A stretch of 7,583 nucleotides of DNA from an uncultured Eubacteriales bacterium. Lineage in GTDB: Bacteria > Bacillota > Clostridia > Christensenellales > Aristaeellaceae. The position numbers and the translations under genes are program-made. The DNA is taken from contig CACZOT010000248.1 in assembly GCA_902782795.1 (NCBI GenBank), positions 1-7,583 on the forward strand, in the 5' to 3' direction. The notes under the pieces are model-generated. The model had not been told where the DNA came from. It did not search any database and worked only from the letters and a program-made list of their open reading frames with translations. Shown in pieces: positions 1 to 4,827 of this stretch (its first letter is position 1; each line of letters begins with the position of its first letter).

Positions 1-39
1 CGAAAAGCGGCGCGAAACGCGCATGGAGGGGAACAAATT

Positions 40-546
40 ATGCGGCTTTCCAAAGTTCTGGAGCGCAAGGTCTCGACAAGAATGTATATACCATTCATCA
101 TTGCCTGCATCGCGCTCGTGCTGGTCGTAGCCTTGATCGTCGCGGCGACGCAAAACGCCGGGCGCTCCGGCACCATCGACAGCGCGCGCAACAGCCTCGG
201 CGCGGCCGAGTACACGGAACTCGCCGCGGCGCTGGCCTCGTTCGATACCGTCGGCTACCCGAACGCCGACCTCATGGGCGATATCATGCCCACGCTGCGG
301 CTGCATTTCCATTGCGCGGAGCGGCTCGATTCCGTGCTCACCGGCGAATTCGGCGAGAAATACTCGCTCCTGGACGCGGAGGTCTACCGCTACATCCAGC
401 TCACCATGAGCGAGATCGAGAACGCCTTCGCGCAGGGGCTCTCCACCAGCCAGGGCGTGGAGAACATGGGCGTGTACATGCTCATGCTGCGCCAGAACCT
501 CACTGGGCGCTTCGACGCGGGCGGAAACCTGCTGCCCGCGGGCTGA
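40..546 (+). CDS. Small membrane-anchored protein of unknown function (168 aa)
   Basis: I do not recognise this protein. It begins with a basic stretch (R2, K5, R9, K10, R14), then one strongly hydrophobic segment at about residues 16-36. That predicts a single N-terminal membrane anchor with the short tail inside and about 130 residues outside the cytoplasm. No lipobox follows, so it is an anchor rather than a lipoprotein signal. The outer part (residues 38-168) is rich in Ala, Leu, Glu and Met, looks mainly helical, and has one Cys (C92) and no enzyme motif I can identify. The start is set by GGAGGGG at 25-31, 8 nt before the ATG. No promoter is visible in the 39 bases upstream, so it is probably the last gene of an operon entering from the left. 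A strong terminator follows 30 bp after the stop. Codon use matches its neighbours. The reading frame is well supported; the function is unknown. Confidence 0.8.
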   Translation: MRLSKVLERKVSTRMYIPFIIACIALVLVVALIVAATQNAGRSGTIDSARNSLGAAEYTELAAALASFDTVGYPNADLMGDIMPTLRLHFHCAERLDSVLTGEFGEKYSLLDAEVYRYIQLTMSEIENAFAQGLSTSQGVENMGVYMLMLRQNLTGRFDAGGNLLPAG

Positions 547-576
547 GGACGTCTTCATCCTGCGAACTTCCGAGAA

Positions 577-625
577 AAACGCGGCTTGTACTGCCTGGGC
601 AGGCAGTGCAAGCCGCGTTTGTTTT
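577..625. terminator. Bidirectional intrinsic terminator between the unknown gene and tmcAL
   Basis: A 20-bp stem pairs 577-596 with 601-620 around a 4-nt loop (GGGC). The only imperfection is T589 opposite G608, which is a G-U pair in the + transcript. Reading +, the stem is followed by GTTTT (621-625), preceded by the TTT that closes the stem. Reading -, the run of A at 575-579 gives a U tract. It ends the unknown gene from the left and tmcAL (stop at 655) from the right, which suits two convergent genes 108 bp apart. Confidence 0.92.
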
Positions 626-654
626 CCAGGCGGTTCGGTCCGGGAGACAGCTTC

Positions 655-1848
655 TTACGAATCCTCCACCACGACGATCCGCTCCGTCAGGTCGCGGGCG
701 GCGCGGCGCTGGGAGCGTTCGCGGCAGAGCAGCGCGCGCACGTCCGTGGCGCGGCGCTCGAAAGCGAAGACCGGGTCTTCCGTCCTCTCCACGGCCCGCG
801 TCACGAAGGGCAGGCGGCACGCTTCCGCCAGTTTCCCGAGCAGCGGCGCGGCGCTCCGGCGGAACCCGATCAGGCGCACGTACTCCGGCGCGGGATGCGC
901 CTCCATCAGCGCCGCGTCCGCACCGAGAAGCGCGTGGACGAGCAGGCGCGAGAGCCGCGCGCGCGTGTAGCGGCGGGATTTCAGGCGCTCGAGGAGCTCC
1001 TCGCGGGAGGTGCATTCCTCGGCGGCGCGGGCCAGAAGCCGATCGAGCCCCTCCCCCATGCCGGGCAGAGCCGCGAGGACTGTCTCGCCCATCCCGCGCA
1101 GCGCGTAGAGCAGGAGCCGGTCCAGGGCGTCCGCGTCCGGAAGAGCCCCAGGCGCGGCTTCGCGCAGGAACGCGAACACCTCCGGAGGCATGGCCTGGAC
1201 GGCGGCGTCCACATCCCCCGCGAGCACGGCCCGGCGGATGGCCGAGGCGCTCGTCTCCGGAGCGAGGACGGTCTCGTGGTGCGAGACCGCGCGGCGCACG
1301 ACGACGGGCGTCATGGGCCGCTCCAGGCGCGCGTTCGCCCGCAGGTATTCCACGGCCAAGGCCGCGTTCGGCGCGCGCAGGAGCTCCGCGTCCAGCCCGG
1401 TCAGGGCCGCGAGGGCCTCGCCCCGGGCGCGCGGGAAGCTCTTGCCCGCGTCCAGGCCCTCTCGCAGGCGGGTGCGGTATTCCTCCGGCTCCGCTTCGAG
1501 AAGCGCGGCGACGGAGCGCAGCGCGGCCAGGTCGTCCGTTTCGCAGCCGAAGGAGAACCATTCGCAGCCCAGCGCGGCGAGCGTCTCCACGCCGCCCCGG
1601 GCGAACCCCTCGGCCGGCTGCGTTCCCCAGAGGGCGGGCAGTTCCACGACCACGTCCGCGCCGCCGAGCAGCGCCATGCGGGCGCGGGTCCACTTGTCCA
1701 GGAGCATGGGCTCTCCGCGCTGGGAAAAGGAGCCGTTCATGCAGCCGACCACGAGGTCGCAGCCCGTTGCCTCCCGGGTGCGTTCGATATGCCGCCTGTG
1801 CCCGTTATGGAACGGATCCCATTCCGCGATGACGCCCGCAGCGCGCAT
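655..1848 (-). CDS. tmcAL: tRNA(Met) cytidine acetate ligase TmcAL (YlbM/DUF795 family)
   Basis: TmcAL activates acetate with ATP and acetylates cytidine 34, the wobble base of elongator tRNA-Met (ac4C). It acts in the cytoplasm and takes this role in many Bacillota that lack the acetyl-CoA enzyme TmcA. Seen here: the nucleotidyltransferase HIGH-like motif EWDPFHNGH at residues 9-17, GSFSQRGEP at 39-47, DKWTRARMAL at 51-60, VVELP at 67-71, FGCE at 100-103, PNAALAVEYL at about 161-170, SASAIR at 201-206, and the basic RRYTRARLSR at about 293-302, probably for tRNA contact. The length of 397 aa is normal for the family (B. subtilis YlbM is about 415). I chose the ATG at 1848-1846 because AAGGGGAG lies about 6 nt upstream and family members start just before this motif. 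An in-frame ATG two codons earlier (1854) is possible; the more distant one at 1899 would cover the -35 box. The HIGH-like motif has W and D where relatives usually have Y and N. Family assignment is firm. Confidence 0.93.
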   Translation of the reverse strand: MRAAGVIAEWDPFHNGHRRHIERTREATGCDLVVGCMNGSFSQRGEPMLLDKWTRARMALLGGADVVVELPALWGTQPAEGFARGGVETLAALGCEWFSFGCETDDLAALRSVAALLEAEPEEYRTRLREGLDAGKSFPRARGEALAALTGLDAELLRAPNAALAVEYLRANARLERPMTPVVVRRAVSHHETVLAPETSASAIRRAVLAGDVDAAVQAMPPEVFAFLREAAPGALPDADALDRLLLYALRGMGETVLAALPGMGEGLDRLLARAAEECTSREELLERLKSRRYTRARLSRLLVHALLGADAALMEAHPAPEYVRLIGFRRSAAPLLGKLAEACRLPFVTRAVERTEDPVFAFERRATDVRALLCRERSQRRAARDLTERIVVVEDS

Positions 1849-1870
1849 GGCCATCTCCCCTTTCCCGCTT

Positions 1871-1899
1871 ATTGTACCCCTCCGCCCCGCGCCGCGCAA
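1871..1899 (-). promoter_or_regulatory. Predicted sigma-A-type promoter of tmcAL
   Basis: On the - strand, TTGCGC (1899-1894) and TACAAT (1876-1871) are separated by exactly 17 bp. Transcription would start near 1864, giving a leader of about 15 nt that carries the AAGGGGAG ribosome-binding site. The -35 hexamer is the same as that of the divergent tdk promoter and forms one arm of an inverted repeat with it. Confidence 0.6.
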
Positions 1900-1919
1900 G
1901 GGCGCTTTTGCGCTTGCGC
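1894..1919. repeat. Inverted repeat GCGCAAG-N12-CTTGCGC joining the two divergent -35 boxes
   Basis: GCGCAAG at 1894-1900 is the exact reverse complement of CTTGCGC at 1913-1919, with 12 bp between. Each arm contains the -35 box of one divergent promoter (tmcAL leftward, tdk rightward). The simplest reading is that two promoters with the same -35 sequence sit back to back. A dimeric regulator covering both boxes is possible but not shown. Confidence 0.5.
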
Positions 1920-1942
1920 CGGGCGGCGTCTTCCCGTATAAT
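1914..1942 (+). promoter_or_regulatory. Predicted sigma-A-type promoter of the tdk-GNAT pair
   Basis: TTGCGC (1914-1919), a 17-bp spacer and a perfect TATAAT (1937-1942). Transcription would start near 1949, about 30 nt before the tdk ATG, leaving room for the GGAGGG ribosome-binding site at 1964-1969. The consensus -10 and ideal spacing make up for a weak -35. Confidence 0.72.
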
Positions 1943-1979
1943 AGGAGGGCTACTACCGATATTGGAGGGACCGGGAACT

Positions 1980-2552
1980 ATGGCGAAGCTCTATTTCCGC
2001 TATGGGGCGATGGGCTCCAGCAAGACGGCCAACGCCATCATGGTGGATTACAATTACCGCGAGCGCGGGCAAAAGAGCCTGATCTGCAAGCCGGCGCTCG
2101 ATCATCGCGACGGGGACCACATCGTCGGTTCGCGCAGCGGTCTGCGCGCGCCCTGCCTCTTCTTCGAGGAGCTGGACACGGTCGATCCGCGCGAATACGA
2201 CTGCATCATCGTGGACGAGGCCCAGTTCCTCACCCGCGAGCAAGTGGAGAAGCTGGTCTACATCGTCGATCAGCTGGGCGTGCCCGTGATCTGCTACGGC
2301 CTGCGCGCCGATTTCCAGCAGAACCTCTTCGAGGGCAGCAAATGGCTCCTCGCCTGGGCGGACACCATCGAGGAGGTCAAGACCGTCTGCTGGTGCGGGC
2401 GCAAGGCTACCTGCAACGCGCGCATCTCCGGCGGCCGCGTGGTCAAGACCGGCGAGCAGATCCTCCTGGGCGGCAACGAGAGCTACGTGGCCCTCTGCCG
2501 CAAGCACTGGGCCGAGGGCAAGCTCGGGCCGGAAGAAGGCGGCGCGCTGTGA
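1980..2552 (+). CDS. tdk: Thymidine kinase, type II (TK1-like)
   Basis: Phosphorylates thymidine (and deoxyuridine) with ATP to the monophosphate in the pyrimidine salvage pathway; cytoplasmic, usually a tetramer. At 190 aa it has the usual length. Visible parts: P-loop GAMGSSKT (residues 9-16), in which Ser replaces the Gly of the usual GK[ST]; IIVDEAQFL (76-84) with the catalytic base predicted as E80; CYGLRADFQQNLFEGS (105-120), matching the substrate-binding stretch; and a zinc site built from C137-W-C139 plus C173-R-K-H176. The C-x-C and C-R-K-H spacing is like E. coli Tdk, so it is not a defect. The ATG at 1980 is preferred over the in-frame upstream ATG at 1872 because it follows GGAGGG by 10 nt, lies downstream of the promoter, and family homology begins here (MAKLYFRYGAM). 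The stop TGA overlaps the GTG start of the GNAT gene, which suggests translational coupling. Confidence 0.95.
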   Translation: MAKLYFRYGAMGSSKTANAIMVDYNYRERGQKSLICKPALDHRDGDHIVGSRSGLRAPCLFFEELDTVDPREYDCIIVDEAQFLTREQVEKLVYIVDQLGVPVICYGLRADFQQNLFEGSKWLLAWADTIEEVKTVCWCGRKATCNARISGGRVVKTGEQILLGGNESYVALCRKHWAEGKLGPEEGGAL

Positions 2553-2989
2553 CCATCCGCCGTGTGGACGGCTCGGACAAGAAGCGCTTTCTCGACCTGC
2601 TCCTCTTGGCCGATCCCTGCGAGGAGATGGTCGATCGCTATCTCGGCGCGGGCGAGATGTACGTCCTTGAGGAAGACGGCCGTGCCGTTTCGGAATGCGT
2701 GATGTTCCCCCGGGCGGACGGCGCCATCGAGCTCAAGAACATCGCCACCGCCCCGGAGGCGCAAAAGCGCGGCTTCGCGGGCCTGCTCCTGGAGGAGATG
2801 GCCCGACGCTACGCCGGGCGTTTCCGCCGCATGTACGTGGGCACCGCCGGGGCCGAGCGCTTCTATGAGGCGCATGGCTTCCGCTACGCCTATACCTTCG
2901 AGGAGTTCTTCACGCTCTATTACCCCGAGCCCGTCGTGGACGGCGATCTCGTCTGCGTGGACATGGTCTACCTCTCGCGGGAGCTCTGA
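2549..2989 (+). CDS. GNAT-family N-acetyltransferase, substrate unknown (146 aa)
   Basis: A single GNAT domain that should transfer an acetyl group from acetyl-CoA to an amine on an unknown small molecule or protein. The acetyl-CoA pyrophosphate-binding motif is Q72-K-R-G75-F-A77, following the beta strand AIELKNIATAP (59-69). The late motif FYEAHGF (105-111) is typical of GNAT enzymes that carry an acceptor Tyr near the end of the fold. The tail FFTLYYPEP...VDMVYLSREL (120-146) is a pattern I associate with a common clostridial GNAT subfamily, but I cannot name its substrate. The start is GTG at 2549, overlapping the tdk stop as GTGA; GGAAGAAGG at 2531-2539 is a plausible ribosome-binding site, and no ATG start in this frame fits. 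The gene shares the tdk promoter and ends before the terminator at 3071. Co-transcription with tdk does not by itself show a shared function. Confidence 0.87.
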   Translation: MTIRRVDGSDKKRFLDLLLLADPCEEMVDRYLGAGEMYVLEEDGRAVSECVMFPRADGAIELKNIATAPEAQKRGFAGLLLEEMARRYAGRFRRMYVGTAGAERFYEAHGFRYAYTFEEFFTLYYPEPVVDGDLVCVDMVYLSREL

Positions 2990-3002
2990 GCGCTTTGCTC
3001 CG

Positions 3003-3046
3003 GGGCGTTCGCCGGGAGGCTCCGCCTCCTGGACCTCCGGGCAACC
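3003..3046. repeat. GC-rich hairpin just after the GNAT gene
   Basis: GGGAGGC (3014-3020) pairs with GCCTCCT (3024-3030) around a TCC loop, with one G-T pair. CCGGG at 3012-3016 and CCGGG at 3037-3041 repeat around it. The pattern GG-GGC-TCC-GCC-TCC followed by TGGACCTCC resembles short palindromic repeats scattered between genes in GC-rich clostridia. There is no T run, so it is unlikely to be a terminator on its own. Copy number elsewhere in the genome is unknown. Confidence 0.4.
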
Positions 3047-3070
3047 ACATTTCGGGAAAATTTTAAAATC

Positions 3071-3115
3071 AGGGTTCTGGTATCCTTTCGACAGGATGCC
3101 AGAACCCTTTGTTTT
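3071..3115. terminator. Bidirectional intrinsic terminator between tdk-GNAT and gltA
   Basis: AGGGTTCTGG-T-ATCC (3071-3085) pairs with GGAT-G-CCAGAACCCT (3094-3108), with T3081-G3098 as a wobble pair and T3086-A3093 closing a 6-nt loop. Reading + it runs into TTGTTTT (3109-3115); reading - it runs into GATTTTAAAATTTT. It is the strongest terminator in the convergent gap and probably serves both the tdk-GNAT transcript and gltA, although it lies more than 110 bp past the gltA stop. Confidence 0.9.
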
Positions 3116-3127
3116 GTATATGGATTC

Positions 3128-3198
3128 CAGAAATCCCCCATGATGGGATTCTGAAGGGCCAATGGCCCTTCAGCGTGGTCCTGGGGCAGAACCCCTGG
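3128..3198. repeat. Cluster of overlapping hairpins downstream of gltA
   Basis: Three palindromes lie in tandem. CAGAAATCCC (3128-3137) pairs with GGGATTCTG (3145-3153) with one bulged A. CTGAAGGGCC (3151-3160) pairs perfectly with GGCCCTTCAG (3164-3173) around AAT. CCTGGGG (3180-3186) pairs with CCCCTGG (3192-3198) with a central T-T mismatch. The first two share bases 3151-3153, so they compete. None is followed by a T run in either direction. They could stabilise the gltA mRNA 3' end or belong to a dispersed intergenic repeat. The sequence between 3199 and 3225 holds only a direct repeat GCGTAC (3198-3203, 3211-3216). Confidence 0.5.
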
Positions 3199-3225
3199 CG
3201 TACCCCCAGCGCGTACTCTGTTCCG

Positions 3226-4596
3226 TCAGACGCGTTCGTCGATCGGCACGTACTCGCTGTGCTGCATGACGGCCTTGTAGCCCGGGCGGATGAGCCTGCC
3301 GCCGGAGATGAGCTCCTCCATGCGGTGGGCGCACCAGCCGGAAACGCGCGCGATGGCGAACAGGGGCGTGAACATCTCCTCGGGAATGCCGAGCATGGCA
3401 TAGACGAGGCCGGAGTACATATCCACGTTGGCGCACATGACCTTGTGGCCCGGGAGATGCTCGGCCAGCAGCTCCAGGCCGATGCGCTCGATGCGCTCCA
3501 TGAGGGAGAAATCCTCCGCCATGCCGGATTGGGCGGCCAGATCGCGCGCGTACTCCTTGATGAGCAGGGTGCGCGGATCGCTGGTGGTATAGACCGCGTG
3601 GCCCAGGCCGTAGATCTTGCCGGAGCCGTCGTTGGCCTCGCCGGCGAGGATCTTCTTCAGATACTCGGCGAGCTCGCCGTCGTTGGCGGGATCGGCGAGG
3701 TGGGCCTTGATATCGTGGAACATCTGCATGACCTTGGCGTTCGCGCCGCCGTGCAGCGGGCCCTTGAGGGAATTGATGGCCGCGCAGATGGCCCCGTACG
3801 TGTCCGTTCCCGTGGAGGTGAGGACGCGGCAGGTGAAGGCGGAGTTGTTGCCGCCGCCGTGCTCGGCCTGGAGCGTGAGCATGAGATCGAGCATGTGGGC
3901 CTCTTCGGAGGTGTAGCTCTTGTCGGAGCGCAGCATGCGCAGGAGGTTCTCCGCGATGGAGAGCTCCTCCATGGGCACGTGCAGGTAGAGCGAATCGTGG
4001 TTGAAATAGTGCCGCTTGATGTTGTAGGCGTTGGAGACGATGATCGGCAGGCGCGCGATCAGCTCGATGGACTGCCTCAGCACGTTTTCCGGCGATGTGT
4101 CGTCCGGCGCGTCGTCATAGGAATAGAGGCTGAGCACGCCCGTGGCCAGCTTGTTCATGATGCTCTGGTTGGGAGCCTTGAAGAGCACGGCCTCGTTGAA
4201 CCCCTCCGGCATATGCCGCGCGGCCGCGATGACGCTGTTAAACGTGGACAGCTCCTCGCGCGTGGGTAATTTGCCCAGCAGCAGCAGGTAGCAGACCTCC
4301 TCGAAGCCGAACACGCCCCGCTGCGCCTCGCCGCGGATGAGATCGTTGATATCCAGCCCGCGGTAGTACAGGCGGCCGGGCATGGGGATGGGGTCGCCAT
4401 CCAGCATCATATAGCCCTGCACGCTGCCGATGCTCGTGACGCCCGCCAGGACGCCCGTGCCGTCGGAATTGCGCAGGCCACGTTTGATATTGTAGGAGCG
4501 GAACTGCTTGGGGTCGATCTCGTAGCGGGAGCGGATGTTCTCGCTCAGGCGGCGCACGTAGCCGCTGATGACCTCGTCCTTGGGCATGTTCTGCAT
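3226..4596 (-). CDS. gltA: Citrate synthase (Si-type, clostridial subgroup)
   Basis: Condenses oxaloacetate and acetyl-CoA to citrate, the entry step of the oxidative citrate branch; cytoplasmic. The 456 aa are somewhat longer than the usual bacterial 370-430, mainly through an N-terminal extension of about 50 residues. The predicted catalytic triad is present: H246 in AEHGGGNNSAF, H282 in GPLHGGANAKVM, and D392 in NVDMYSG. YYRGLDINDL (77-86) is the usual early motif. GLGHAVYTTSDPR (330-342) has Ala where many citrate synthases have Arg (GHRVY); I recall this as usual in clostridial members. ARVSGWCAH (416-424) closes the active-site region. The start ATG at 4596 follows GGGAGGTG (4609-4602) by 5 nt. 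The family also includes 2-methylcitrate synthases, but divergence from aconitase and isocitrate dehydrogenase genes makes citrate synthase the clear choice. Its promoter is back to back with that of the aconitase gene, so joint control is likely. Confidence 0.94.
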   Translation of the reverse strand: MQNMPKDEVISGYVRRLSENIRSRYEIDPKQFRSYNIKRGLRNSDGTGVLAGVTSIGSVQGYMMLDGDPIPMPGRLYYRGLDINDLIRGEAQRGVFGFEEVCYLLLLGKLPTREELSTFNSVIAAARHMPEGFNEAVLFKAPNQSIMNKLATGVLSLYSYDDAPDDTSPENVLRQSIELIARLPIIVSNAYNIKRHYFNHDSLYLHVPMEELSIAENLLRMLRSDKSYTSEEAHMLDLMLTLQAEHGGGNNSAFTCRVLTSTGTDTYGAICAAINSLKGPLHGGANAKVMQMFHDIKAHLADPANDGELAEYLKKILAGEANDGSGKIYGLGHAVYTTSDPRTLLIKEYARDLAAQSGMAEDFSLMERIERIGLELLAEHLPGHKVMCANVDMYSGLVYAMLGIPEEMFTPLFAIARVSGWCAHRMEELISGGRLIRPGYKAVMQHSEYVPIDERV

Positions 4597-4627
4597 GAGG
4601 GCACCTCCCTGGGATGATGGTTTTTCT

Positions 4628-4656
4628 ATTATATCGCCCTTCCGGCCTTATTGCAA
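4628..4656 (-). promoter_or_regulatory. Predicted sigma-A-type promoter of gltA
   Basis: On the - strand, TTGCAA (4656-4651), a 17-bp spacer, and a perfect TATAAT (4633-4628). The start site would be near 4621, giving a short leader of about 25 nt with the GGGAGGTG ribosome-binding site. Confidence 0.75.
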
Positions 4657-4735
4657 GCCATTTTTCTTTTTGATCGAAAATTTGACATTCCTGCCCCTTT
4701 TTTTCGCTCAAAACTGCACAAACAGTATTTTCATC
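4657..4735. promoter_or_regulatory. AT-rich region between the divergent gltA and aconitase promoters, with imperfect palindromes
   Basis: This stretch of about 79 bp is much richer in A and T than the rest of the window and lies between the two -35 boxes. It contains TTTTTGATCGAAAA (4667-4680), palindromic except for one mismatched pair, and ACTG-N6-CAGT (4713-4726) with further A/T pairs outside it. Both are placed where a regulator could act on both promoters. Neither matches the CcpC pattern (ATAA-N7-TTAT) or a clear CcpA cre site, so I do not name a regulator. Confidence 0.4.
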
Positions 4736-4764
4736 TTGCATTTTTGACGCTGTGCCTCTATAAT
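4736..4764 (+). promoter_or_regulatory. Predicted sigma-A-type promoter of the aconitase-icd operon
   Basis: TTGCAT (4736-4741), a 17-bp spacer, and a perfect TATAAT (4759-4764). A TTGACG at 4744-4749 looks better as a hexamer but is only 9 bp from the -10 and cannot be its partner. The start site would be near 4771, giving a leader of about 57 nt with AAGGAGAT (4813-4820) 7 nt before the ATG. Confidence 0.75.
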
Positions 4765-4772
4765 GGTACCAT
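4763..4772. promoter_or_regulatory. Perfect 10-bp palindrome ATGGTACCAT over the aconitase -10 box and start site
   Basis: ATGGTACCAT (4763-4772) is a perfect palindrome that begins inside the -10 box and ends at the expected transcription start. A repressor bound here would block the promoter. The symmetry does not extend beyond 10 bp, so chance remains possible. Confidence 0.35.
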
Positions 4773-4827
4773 AGGGATTGGTCTTCCCGGCATATCAGAC
4801 GGACAGTAAAGTAAGGAGATAAAAAAC

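Noticed and set aside
1..39. Promoter for the unknown gene in the first 39 bases
   Set aside because: No -10 or -35 sequence is visible; only the ribosome-binding site can be supported.
1849..1899. Upstream ATG at 1899 extending TmcAL by 17 residues
   Set aside because: It overlaps the tmcAL -35 box, so it would not be in the transcript, and family members begin just before the HIGH-like motif.
312..1941. Long open frames on the + strand opposite tmcAL (312-1832, about 506 codons; 586-1941, about 451 codons)
   Set aside because: They are antisense to a well-conserved gene, lack ribosome-binding sites, run across a strong terminator and encode Arg/Ala/Pro-rich sequence typical of shadow frames in GC-rich DNA.
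1872..1979. Upstream ATG at 1872 extending thymidine kinase by 36 residues
   Set aside because: It lies upstream of the predicted promoter and over the divergent -35 boxes, has no ribosome-binding site, and the extra residues do not resemble the family; the ATG at 1980 has GGAGGG at the right distance.
2390..2409. Shortened zinc knuckle (C-W-C) in thymidine kinase as a possible defect
   Set aside because: E. coli Tdk, as I recall it, has the same C-x-C-G spacing together with C-R-K-H, so this is a known variant.
3003..3198. CRISPR array or mobile-element ends
   Set aside because: The repeats are single hairpins with no regular spacing, no transposase and no target-site duplication.
3109..4269. 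A 386-codon + strand frame opposite gltA
   Set aside because: It is antisense to an intact citrate synthase, starts inside terminator and hairpin sequence, and shows no recognisable domain; Val/Gly/His-rich composition is expected from the complement of GC3-biased codons.
4744..4764. TTGACG at 4744-4749 as the aconitase -35 box
   Set aside because: Only 9 bp separate it from TATAAT; TTGCAT at 4736-4741 has the correct 17-bp spacing.
4597..4827. Riboswitch or attenuator in the gltA/aconitase gap
   Set aside because: The leaders are about 25 and 57 nt, with no terminator hairpin or conserved aptamer-like structure.
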